A stretch of DNA of 64,000 nt, taken from NCBI GenBank assembly GCA_022414725.1, contig CM039465.1, positions 18,496,495-18,560,494 on the forward strand. Direction: 5' to 3'. This document shows, piece after piece, positions 34,286-42,655 of the stretch (the stretch's first letter is position 1; every line of letters begins with the position of its first letter). Under the pieces are notes generated by a model that saw only the letters and a list, made by a program, of their open reading frames with translations, did no database searches and was not told the origin of the DNA. The translations under genes and the position numbers were made by a program. The stretch is from Microglena sp. YARC (lineage: Eukaryota; Chlorophyta; Chlorophyceae; Chlamydomonadales; Chlamydomonadaceae).

Positions 34286-34289
34286 GAGG

Positions 34290-34612
34290 GGGATACAGGA
34301 GAGTATACAAAAATCATTGATAAATGCAAATTGCACGATACAAAAACTTGCATAGTACAAAAAGACTGGCCTGTTACACAAAAGCTTTTGTGATAAAGAA
34401 GAACTTAAACGATCGTGGGCCAGTAATGAAGATGTTGGTGTTGGTGATGATGATGCGGGTATACAAAAGTCATGGATAAGCTCAACTTGCGTGGTACCAA
34501 AAACTTGCTTAGTGCCGAAAGACTGACCTGATACACAAAAGCTTTTGTGATAGACAAGAACTTAAACGATCATGGGTGGGTAATGTAGATGTTGGCGTTG
34601 GTGATGATGTTG
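34290..34612. repeat. Two-copy ~155 bp direct repeat (intron 3)
   Basis: The copies at about 34304-34457 and 34458-34612 share GTATACAAAA, ACACAAAAGCTTTTGTGATA, GAACTTAAACGATC and GATGTTGG-GTTGGTGATGATG. ACACAAAAGCTTTTGTG is a near-perfect inverted repeat in both copies. From 34613 to 34960 I see only unique DNA with a poly-C run near 34859. Confidence 0.75.
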
Positions 34613-34967
34613 TTGGCGGCTAAAATTTTGAGCAAAGTAGGTAGGAATTCTCCCAGAGAGTATGTGCAAGTCACACCCTTCATTGGTGTAACTGAGAAGA
34701 AGTATCAGCCCTTGATCATGGGTGGGTGAGTGGGTGGGGCTTCTTGTAATAAATTATTTCTTTCTCTAGCCGCTTTCAACCGTAGATATCTCGTCTCGAG
34801 AAAATATCCAGCCTAGATCTTAGACCATAGACCACCCTGCCCGGAAATATGCTTTTATCCCCCCCCCCCCCCTCCATATTACATGGCACACAAAACTGCT
34901 TCATACACAAAAGGTTACCTTCCTAAATAAGTCAACTATTTTATGTAAATCTAAATCTATATAGATT

Positions 34968-34968
34968 G

Positions 34969-35027
<59 letters not shown>

Positions 35028-35037
35028 ATCTATCTAT
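34968..35037. repeat. TATC tetranucleotide microsatellite
   Basis: An uninterrupted (ATCT)n tract of about 14 units, followed by one imperfect unit. It lies within lipase intron 3. Confidence 0.95.
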
Positions 35038-35104
35038 CTGAAGTTATTTTAGATATTACATAACTTTACATACATAAATTAAAAGGTATTGTGTACTGAT
35101 AATT

Positions 35105-35530
35105 TAATTTACTCATAACAAATTAAGTTAATTTACTCATAACAAATTAAGTTAATTTACTCATAACAAATGAAGTTAATTTACTCATAACAAATGAAGT
35201 TAATTTACTCATAACAAATGAAGTTAATTTACTCATAACAAATTAAGTTCATTTACTCATAACAAATTAAGTTCATTTACTCGTAACAAATTAAGTTCAT
35301 TTACTCATAACAAATTAAGTTCATTTACTCGTAACTAATTAAGTTAATTTACTCATAACAAATTAAGTCAATTTACTCATAACAAATTAAGTGAATTTAC
35401 TCGTAACAAATTAAGTTAATTTACTCATAACAAATTAAGTTAATTTACTCGTAACAAATTAAGTTAATTTACTCATAACAAATTAAGTTAATTTACTCGT
35501 AACTAATTAAGTTAATTTACTCATAACAAA
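35105..35530. repeat. 24 bp A/T-rich tandem repeat, ~17 copies (intron 3)
   Basis: The unit is TTTACTCATAACAAATTAAGTTAA. It varies at CATAAC/CGTAAC, AAATTAAG/AAATGAAG and TTAAT/TTCAT. The variants come in runs of adjacent units, which suggests local duplication of small blocks. The last unit (AACAAATAGGTG at 35526) joins the donor-edge copies of exon E3. Confidence 0.9.
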
Positions 35531-35539
35531 TAGGTGTAT

Positions 35540-36290
35540 TGAACTTACATGGTCATGAATTACCTCCCGTTAAGCTGGGGAAAATCACCATCAGGAATCT
35601 ATAGCTTACATGGTCATGAATGGCCCCAGAGGTCTGAAATCCTTCCAAGGCGATGGCGCAGAGGTCTAAAGATATGTATATAATTGTTTAGGTATTTCTT
35701 ATTACAAGGAATCTAGAACTTACATGGTCATGAATGGCCCCAGAGGTCTGAAATCCTTCCGATGCGATGGCGCAGAGGTCTAAACATATGTATATTATTG
35801 ATTAGGTATTTTTTATTACAAGGAATCTAGAACTTACATGGTCATGAATGGCCCCAGAGGTCTGAAATCCTTCTCAAGCGATGTTGCGGCAGTCTAAAAA
35901 TATGTTTATAATGTATTAGATAATTCTTACTTACAAGGAATATGGAGTCAAAAAAGATAACGCCTGGGGGGGCGTGGTGTTAACGTGGCCCTCCCGTACA
36001 CTGCAGCTGTGGAAAGTCACCATCAGGAATATAGAACTTAATGGTCATGGATGGCCCCAGAGGTCTAGAATTACTGCGATGCGATGATGTGGCAGTCTAA
36101 AAATATGATTTACCAGGTATTCTTTACTTACAAGGAACATGAAGTAAAAAAAGATAACGCCTGGAGGGGCGTGGTGTTAACGTGAACCTGCCGTACGCCG
36201 CAGCTGGGGAAAGTCACCATCAGGAATATAGAACTTACATGGTCATGAATGGCCCCAGATTTCTGAAATTCTTCCGATCCGATGGTGCAG
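35540..36290 (-). repeat. Donor-edge copies of exon E3, six copies (intron 3)
   Basis: On the minus strand each copy carries the end of E3 and its 5' splice site, GGGGCCATTCATGACCAT/GTAAGTTC. Donor copies lie at 35543, 35605, 35718, 35832, about 36026 and 36233. The copy nearest the true exon (36233-36290) keeps about 55 coding bases. The one near 36026 has lost the GT (ATTAAG), and the first ones keep only about 15-50 bases of exon. Spacing is about 60-210 bp, and A/T-rich filler separates them. Confidence 0.85.
35957..36228 (+). repeat. Two short copies of the 115 bp dispersed repeat (intron 3)
   Basis: The segments at 35957-36025 and 36152-36228 begin AAAAAAGATAACGCCTGG, continue GGGGCGTGGTGTTAACGTG, and rejoin at GGAAAGTCACCATCAGGAAT. 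Relative to the fuller copy at 37622 they lack a middle section. They alternate with the exon E3 donor copies, so the repeat was carried along in the same tandem amplification. Confidence 0.7.
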
Positions 36291-36352
36291 AGGTCTAAAC
36301 ATATGTATATAATTGTTTAGGTATTTATTATTACAAGGAATATAGAACTTAC

Positions 36353-36544
36353 ATGGTCGTGAATGGCCCCAGATTTCTGAAATTCTTCAGATCCGATGAT
36401 GCGGCGGAAGCAGTCCTCTCCCTCCAAGAAGATGGACGGCACCCCGAAGGTGTACGTATCAGCTATATTTTCAGGCTTCAGCACCCCTCTCATCTTGAAC
36501 ATCAGCATCAGGGCCAGGGCCATGCTACCTCCAATGGAATGACC
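36353..36544 (-). CDS. Class 3 lipase (PLIP-like), exon E3 with nucleophile elbow
   Basis: 64 codons between acceptor TTCCAG/GGT (36545-36550) and donor CAT/GTAAGT (36347-36352), phase 0 at both ends. It opens with GHSIGGS, the G-x-S-x-G lipase box carrying the nucleophilic Ser. MALALMLMFKMRGVL follows (the helix after the nucleophile elbow), then TYTFGVPSIF, which fits the conserved (I/T)-FG-A/V-P-x-(I/V) strand of class 3 lipases, and GEDCFRRI. Joining to E2 gives VCFT-GHSIGGS, the usual FTGHSLGGS context. Copies of both its ends lie in the flanking introns. Confidence 0.88.
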
Positions 36545-36850
36545 CTGGAAGAGTTTAGGTTTTAGGGTTCAGGGTTCAGAGTTTAGGGTTTAGGGCAAGA
36601 AAGACATGGGCATGATTTGACAATCAATACAGGGGCATCAGGGCCAGGGCCATGCTACCTCAAATGGAATGACCCTGGAAGGGTTTAGGGTTTAGGGTTC
36701 AGAGTTTACGGCGAGAAAGACATGGGCATGATTTGACGATCAATACAGGGGCATCAGGGCCAGGGCCATGCTACCTCAAATGGAATGACCCTGGAAGGGT
36801 TTAGGGTTCAGAGTTTAGGGTTCAGAGTTTAGGGTTTACGACGAGAAAGA
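36545..36850 (-). repeat. Acceptor-edge copies of exon E3 with telomere-like spacer (intron 2)
   Basis: Two extra copies of the E3 acceptor and about 40 coding bases lie at about 36632-36673 and 36752-36795, period about 120-130 bp. On the minus strand both read CTTCCAG/GGTCATTCCATTTGAGGTAGC, so the Gly codon GGA after GHSI is TGA, a stop, in both. Between copies the plus strand has GTTTAGGGTTTAGGG with GTTCAGAG variants, resembling plant-type telomere repeats (TTTAGGG). On the coding strand this serves as the CCCTAAA pyrimidine stretch before the acceptor. Confidence 0.85.
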
Positions 36851-37130
36851 CATGAGCATTTCAACTTTTTGATGGTTTTGGGGCGTACGACCCCTTTACG
36901 CCCCAATTCAGACATGCAGTACACAAACAACTTCCTGAGAGCCCCCAGCTTAGAGCATAAAATAGTGGATTCAGCCTATGAAAGTAAAAAAAACGAAACT
37001 CTGACACAAAATAGAGCAACATGAGAGCAAGTGGGGAAAACTGAGCTGACACATAAGTGCCCTGCTTTCTCCTTGCGCACGTCTATTTTATTTTAATGCA
37101 ACTGAGTTTTTTTAGCCGAGGAAGCTGCGC
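36851..37130. other. Intron 2 unique segment
   Basis: No gene or repeat was recognised in this 280 bp stretch. It separates the acceptor-edge copies of E3 from the CA-rich, donor-side part of intron 2. Confidence 0.5.
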
Positions 37131-38012
37131 ACAAACATACACGCACACAAAGACACACACAAAGACCCTCACACACACTCGCACTCACACACACACTAAG
37201 ACACACTCAAAGACTCACTCACACACACACACAAAATCCCTCGCACACACTCGCACACATGCAACTCACTGTGGAGCATACCTGCAAATCTCCCATGCAT
37301 ACCAAGTGCTATAAACCCCCTCTCCTAACACACACACAAACGCACACACATGCACACACACTCACACACAGACACAAACACTAAGACACACTCAAAGACT
37401 CACTCACACACACACTCGCACACAAACACACACAAAATCCCTCAAACACACTCGCACACATGAAACTCATCGTGAAGCATACCTGCAAATCTCCCATGCA
37501 TACCTGAGTGCTATAAACCCCCTCTCCTAACACACACACAAACGCACACACATGCACACACACCAACACACACACTCCCACACTCACACACACTAGCACA
37601 TATGAAACTCACCGTGAAAAGGTGATGATAACGCCTGGTGGGGCGTGGTGTAAAGGGAGCCCGTCGTACACGGGTGAGGAGCGGTCTCCTACCTCAACTG
37701 GAAAAGCTACCATCGCGGTTGACAACGACCTGCAACGCCAAGAGCGACCGAAGGGGGAGTCCAACCCCCAACTCTTCATCCTCAAGCAATCTGGCCTACC
37801 ACTAGACCATTGTTTATCACTGAGAGGGGCACACATGAGACTCACCGTGAAGCACACCCGTCCATTCGGATTGCCACCAACGCACATGCACACACACAAA
37901 CACTCTCACACACAGACACAGGCACTAAGACACACTCAAAGACTCATTCACACACACTCGCACACAAACACACACACACAAAGACCCTCACACACACTAG
38001 CACACATGAGAC
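37130..38012 (-). repeat. Donor-edge copies of exon E2 in CA-rich arrays (intron 2)
   Basis: The plus strand is CACACA-rich with CACTCGCACACA and AAAGACTCACTCACAC motifs in about four blocks. Each block is headed by a copy of the E2 donor: minus-strand donor copies stand at 37264, 37465 (mutated to ATGAGT), 37607 and 37840. The one at 37840 retains about 27 coding bases (encoding NPNGRVCFT, with one substitution context change). The true donor is at 38011-38016. On the coding strand the arrays are GT-rich, like the sequence just inside the true donor. Confidence 0.8.
37622..37735 (+). repeat. 115 bp dispersed repeat, fullest intron copy
   Basis: Aligns by eye with the reverse complement of 4910-5024 in the copia unit: ATGATAA--CCTGGTGGGGCGTGGT (with T or C differences), GGGAGCCC-GTC-TAC, CTAC-TCA-CTGG, ACCAT and GTTGACA-CGACC occur in the same order with similar spacing. 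The match fades at both ends, at GATGATAA and after CGACC. It shows that DNA related to the 3' part of the copia unit sits in this intron in the opposite orientation. Confidence 0.7.
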
Positions 38013-38016
38013 TCAC

Positions 38017-38121
38017 CGTGAAGCATACCCGTCCATTGGGGTTGCCAGCCATGAACTGCTTTACTGACGGGAAGAACCGCTCGTACAACGCCTCAGCAGC
38101 TTCGTACACCCCACTGTGGAT
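38017..38121 (-). CDS. Class 3 lipase (PLIP-like), exon E2
   Basis: 35 codons between acceptor CCACAG/ATC (38122-38127) and donor ACG/GTGAGT (38011-38016), phase 0 at both ends. It encodes IHSGVYEAAEALYERFF...NPNGRVCFT. In class 3 lipases of this type the segment after the LDPV strand reads V-H-x-G-(V/I)-Y-E-A and leads through a helix to the strand just before the nucleophile elbow. Both are seen here. Joined to E1 it gives LGVK-IHSGVYEA; joined to E3 it gives VCFT-GHSIGGS. Confidence 0.85.
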
Positions 38122-38510
38122 CTGTGGCATCATGAAAAAGCGTGTTGATCAAAGTTGGTGACAGACCACTACTGCGACCACTACTACACTGTGGGTCTGA
38201 GGCATCATGAAAAATAATGCTGATAAAAGTCAGTGACAGACCACTACTACTACCACTACTACACTGTGGATGTGTGGCAACATGAAAAAGCATGTTGATT
38301 GAAGTTGGTGACTGACCACTACTACAATCACTACTACACTGTGGGTCTGAGGCATCATGAAAAAGCGTGTTGATTAAAGTTGGTGACAGACCACTACTAC
38401 GACCAGTAGTACACTATGGATGTGTGGCAACATGAAATAGCATGTTGATTGAAGTTGGTGACTGACCACTACTACAACCACTACTACACTGTGGATCTGA
38501 GGCAGCATGA
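38122..38510 (-). repeat. Acceptor-edge 75 bp repeat of exon E2, five copies (intron 1)
   Basis: The unit has a period of about 75 bp and contains CACTACTACACTGTGG, CATCATGAAAAAGC or CAACATGAAAAAGC, and GTTGGTGACAGACC. On the minus strand it holds a copy of the acceptor plus about ten coding bases (CAG/ATCCACAGTG), at about 38192, 38268, 38342, 38416 and 38491. Two variants alternate, one with CCTCAG and one with CACACA at the AG position, so only every other copy keeps a usable AG. A further copy stands near 39175. Confidence 0.8.
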
Positions 38511-39240
38511 ACAAGGGCGTGACCACATGGTGTTGGCAATTGAATGGGGATCCGCTGGAGGTATGAGGAAGCCTCGCTGAGCCTCGCTGTCACTAGGGTT
38601 GTTTTGTGTGCTGTGTGCAATGTGCGGTGTGTGCAACCTTGTTGCTGCCCTCGTAAACCTTGTTGCTGCCCTCGTGGCTGTTCTTGCGGAACGTGTGTCT
38701 CGTATCCCGCGCTTTGGTACACAGTTGCGCATTACCTCATAAACTGGGGCTGTGCACCCTCCGGCTGTGACTAGGCAGTCTCCTTCGGGATGACTTGACT
38801 GTCGAATCCCAACGTCAAGTGGTTCGGGGCGCAGTTTGACTTAAATCTACCTGGAAGACGAGGTGACGTGACTGAAGATACAACTTGTCTAAAATTTGCT
38901 TCGAGTCGGAGAATAGGTGACTGTATTCGCGAGTTTATCAAGCTGCCTGCCGTTTGCAAACGTTAGTTGGTGCGGTCTAAATGCACTTTGTAGGGCGAAC
39001 CCTTAGGTTCCCTAGCGCACCCGTTTGGCGCACCCGTTTGGCGCATCCGTTTGGCGCACCCGTTAGGCGCACCCGGCAGTACGCCTGATGTACCGAAGTC
39101 GCTACCCATGGAGGGGCGGTAAAAAGCGTGTTGATTAAAGTTGGTGACAGACCACTACTACAAACACTACTACACTATGGATACGCGGTAACATGATATA
39201 GCGTGTTCATTAAAGTTAGTGACATTTTCCAGCTTTCTCT
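38511..39240. other. Intron 1 unique segment with 13 bp repeat
   Basis: Mostly unique DNA. It contains a 27 bp duplication (CCTTGTTGCTGCCCTCGT near 38637 and 38661) and five copies of the 13 bp unit GGCGCACCCGTTT at about 39012-39077. After 39110 one more 75 bp acceptor-edge unit follows. No open frame bounded by splice sites was recognised. Confidence 0.5.
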
Positions 39241-39242
39241 AG

Positions 39243-39269
39243 TTCTTTCTGTAGGCCTGATTTGGGTGT

Positions 39270-39325
<56 letters not shown>

Positions 39326-39371
39326 TGTGTGTGTGTGTGATGTTCTTTCTGCAGGCCTGCTTTGGGTGTGT

Positions 39372-39435
<64 letters not shown>

Positions 39436-39530
39436 TGTGTGTGTGTGATGTTCTTTCTACAGGCCTGATTTGGGTGTGTGTGTGTGTGTGTGTGATGTAT
39501 GTGAGATGTTCTTTCTGTAGGCCTGATTTG

Positions 39531-39587
<57 letters not shown>

Positions 39588-39715
39588 TGTGTGATGTTCT
39601 TTCTGCAGGCCTGATTTGTATGTGTGTGTGTGTGTGTGTGATGTTCTTTCTGTAGGCCTGATTTGTGTGTGTGTGTGTGTGTGTGTGATGTTCTTTCTGT
39701 AGGCCTGATTTGGGG
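39243..39715. repeat. GT microsatellite with seven embedded 22 bp motifs (intron 1)
   Basis: Long (GT)n runs are interrupted seven times by GATGTTCTTTCTG(C/T)AGGCC followed by TGATTTG or TGCTTTGG, near 39245, 39340, 39452, 39510, 39597, 39645 and 39690. The CA-repeat open frames on the minus strand are artefacts. Whether the embedded CTGCAGGCC comes from an exon edge I could not determine. Confidence 0.9.
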
Positions 39716-39979
39716 ATTGTGGCGTAGCACGGTGTAGTTTGGAGCGCAAAGCGCGGAGCCCTGGGAAGCAGTGCGCCGTACTGGGGTCGCACTGAGTCGC
39801 AACATTTGCAACGCCTTAGTGCCTTTTATAGCTTGTATAGCCTTCTAAAGCCTTTTATGGCCATTAAGGGCACACAAAGAAAGCGAGAATTTTGCCAAAA
39901 CGGGGTCAAAAGTAGCAATAAATAGTGGGGAAAAGGCCCCGCACATATAGTTGTTTCAAAAGAGGATGAGCATATAAAA
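39716..39979. other. Intron 1 unique segment
   Basis: About 260 bp without recognisable gene or repeat, between the GT microsatellite and the A/T-rich array. Confidence 0.45.
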
Positions 39980-40625
39980 TTACAGCATAACATAATATAA
40001 GAAATAACAAAATACTATGCATAAAGAATTATACAATGTGAACGTAACATTTTATACTTTTGTACCCGATAAAATAAATAATAAAAAATACAATAATAAA
40101 TTAATACTATGTATTAAGAATTATACAATGTGAACGTAACATTATATACTTTTGTACCCGATAAAATAAATAATACATAAATACAATAATAAATTAATAC
40201 TACGTATTAAAAATTATACAATGTGAACGTAACATTTTATACTTTTGTACCCAATAAAATAAATAATAAATAAATACTCTGTATTAAGAATTATACTCTG
40301 TGATCGTAACATTTTATAATTTTGTACCCAATAAAATAAATAATAAATTAATACTATGTATTAAGAATTATACAATGTGAACGTAACATTTCATACTTTT
40401 GTACCCAATAAAATAAATAATTAATAAATACGATAATAAATAAATAGTCTGTATTAAGAATTATACAATGTGAACGCGGGGTTAACGTAATATTTTATAC
40501 GAATATTTATACGAATACTGTATTATTAATTAATACGAATATTTTATACTTTTTACACAAATATTTTATACGAATACGAATGTGAACGTAATATTTTATA
40601 CTTTTGTACCCATAATAATAGAATA
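39980..40625. repeat. A/T-rich ~75-95 bp tandem repeat, ~6 copies (intron 1)
   Basis: The motif TATACAATGTGAACGTAACA recurs near 40031, 40126, 40214, 40302 (diverged), 40369 and 40460. It is followed by TTTTGTACCC and AATAAAATAAATAAT. Unit length falls along the array by loss of the CAATAATAAATTAA portion. A more broken block extends to 40625. Confidence 0.85.
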
Positions 40626-40672
40626 GAATAAAATAAATATAACCTCTCCTACTCTCCTACCACTAAAGTACT

Positions 40673-41330
40673 AGCTGTAGAGCTCCCCTTGACTCCCACT
40701 TCAGGATATTCAAAAGGAACCGGGTCAAGCCGATGCTCTGTCATATCAGAGCTCATCACCACAAACCCTAACCCCCAGCATTACAACTAGTACAGCTAAC
40801 CTAACCCCCATGCTGTCATTGTATATTTCTACAAGGCAGGGATTTTTCTTCGTTTTTGAAGCCCCCCCTTTCCATAGCTATTCTGATTCCGGAGCCATCT
40901 GGCCAGTCTCAGTAGAAGCGCTCACCTTAACCTTCAGTTTAGGATCTTCAAAGGTAACCGGGTCTAGAGTGAGGTTGAGGCGCCAATGCTCCATGGTGTG
41001 AGAGCCCATCACTACAATGTAGCGCATGCTACCACCAAAATATTGCCAGAAAGTTGCTTAGAGGTTGAGACACAACCACCACAGGAGGACTATGCTAACC
41101 TACTCTGCTACCAACACCATACAGCCAGTAGACAGCTCACCTTAACCCCCAATTAAGACTTATAAGGTGACCGGGTCTAGAGTGAGGTTGAGGCGCCAAT
41201 GCTCCATGGTGTCAGAGCCCATCACCACAAAGTAGCAAATGTTAGAGATAGGCTCATCCGCTGTGAACCACTCCAGGAACTCGAAGCCTAGGTAGTCCTC
41301 ATCATCAATGGTATCAGAGCCCATCACCAC
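40673..41330 (-). repeat. Three decayed partial copies of exon E1 with its donor (intron 1)
   Basis: Copy a (41137-41312) repeats most of the second half of E1, encoding DDEDYLGFEFLEWFTADEP and WRLNLTLDPVT, with its own GTGAGC donor. Copy b (40920-41030) encodes a shorter part (MGSHTMEHWRLNLTLDPVTFED) and also has GTGAGC. Copy c (about 40683-40775) is strongly diverged but still shows VVM-SD and DPV-FE-P. Copies a and b also share about 20 intron bases (ACAGCCAGTAGACAGCTCAC) with the true exon, so each repeat unit spans exon, donor and intron. Copies lack an acceptor of their own and are probably not used as exons. Confidence 0.85.
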
Positions 41331-41368
41331 AGACCATAACCCCAACATACAGCCAGTAGACAGCTCAC

Positions 41369-41632
41369 CTTAACCCCCAGTTTAGGATCTTCGAAGGTGA
41401 CCGGGTCTAGAGTGAGGTTAAGGCGCCAATGCTCCATGGTGTCAGAGCCCATCACCACAAAGTAGCGCATGTTAGAGACAGGCTCGTCTGCTGTGAACCA
41501 CTCCAGAAACTCGAAGCCTAGGTAGTCCTCATCATCCATCCATGTTGAGCCCAGGGCTGGTATGCTCTTAGAAACAAGCTCCGAAACCTTTTCTCGAGCC
41601 TTGTCCCTTTTTCGCTTGGGCGCCACTTCCAA
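41369..41632 (-). CDS. Class 3 lipase (PLIP-like), exon E1 (most upstream exon seen)
   Basis: 88 codons between acceptor CCATAG/TTG (41633-41638) and donor AAG/GTGAGC (41363-41368), phase 0 at the donor. It encodes a basic helix (KRKRDKAREKVSELVSK), then DDEDYLGFEFLEWFTADEP, RYFVVMGSDTMEHWRLNLTL and DPVTFEDPKLGVK. In this lipase family the (A/V)-(I/V)-x-G-S-(D/T)-S/T-x-x-x-W-x-x-N-L strand forms the oxyanion side of the active site and is followed by a DPV-F-E motif; both are visible. There is no initiator Met, transit peptide or upstream exon. These probably lie beyond the GT-rich array or in the gap. The exon has three decayed copies just downstream. Confidence 0.82.
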
Positions 41633-41639
41633 CTATGGG

Positions 41640-41682
<43 letters not shown>

Positions 41683-42655
41683 GTGGTGTGATACTGTGTT
41701 GATTTTTGTTTTATGTGTGTGTGATTTGTGTGTGAGAGAGTGTGTGCGTGTGATGCTATGTTGATTTTGTAATGTGCGTGTGTGATGTGCGTGTGAAAGT
41801 GTGTGTTCGTGATGCCGTGTTGATTTTTTTTATGTGTGTGTATGTGATGTGTGTGTGAGAGTGTGTGCGTGATGTCGTGTTGATTTTTTTAATGTGTGTG
41901 TGCGATGTGTGTGTGTGTGATGTGTGTGTGAGAGTGTGTGTGTGATGCCATGTTGATTTTTTTTATGTGTGTGTGTGTGATGTGTGGGTGAGAGTGTGTG
42001 TGTGTGTGATGCCGTGTTGATTATTTTTATGTGTGTGTGTGATGTGTGTGTGTGTGGTGTATGTGTGTGATGTGTGTATGGGATGTGTGTGTGTGATGTG
42101 TGTGTGATGCCGTGTTGATTTTGTTTGATGTGTGTGTGTGATGTGTGTGTGTGATGTGTGTGTAATGTGTGTGTGATGCCGTGTTGATTTCGTTTGATGT
42201 GTGTGTGATGTATGTGTGTGATGTGTGTGTGATGTGTGTGTGAGAGTGTGTGTGTGTGATGCCATGTTGATTTTTTTATGTGTGTGTGTGTGATGTGTGG
42301 GTGAGAGTGTGTGTGTGTGATGCCATGTTGATTTTTTTTATGTGTGTGTGTGTGTGATGTGTGTGTGTGGTGTATGTGTGTGATGTGTGTGTGTGATGTG
42401 TGTGTGTGATGTGTGTGTGATGCCGTGTTGATTTCGTTTGATGTGTGTGTGTGATGTGTGTATGGGAGTGTGTGTGAGATGTGTGTGTGGGAGTGTGAGT
42501 GTGTGTGATGCTACGTTGATTTTTAATGCGTGTGTGTGATGTGTGTGAGAGAGTGTGTGTGTGATGCTGTATTGATTTTGTTTGATGTGTGTGTGATGTG
42601 AGTGCGAGACAGTGCGTGTGTGTGGCGCTGGGTTGATTTGTATTTGGTGTGTGTG
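41640..42655. repeat. GT-rich ~80-90 bp minisatellite, ~12 copies
   Basis: Units consist of (GT)n stretches separated by TGATGCC(G/A)TGTTGATTTT and a T-run or GTTTGATG. Lengths vary with the number of GT dinucleotides. The array begins next to the E1 acceptor, which on the coding strand is preceded by ACACACACGCCCCATAG, so it may have grown from that intron end. Confidence 0.9.

Noticed and set aside
33126..34381. Pro/Ser/Thr/His-rich open frames of 335-394 codons on the minus strand
   Set aside because: They translate the 20-24 bp CCCTCACTCCAC repeat in all three frames. Only the first few dozen codons overlap a real exon (E4), in the wrong frame.
36549..36840. A true chromosome end
   Set aside because: TTTAGGG units are few, mixed with variants and placed inside an intron with exons on both sides.
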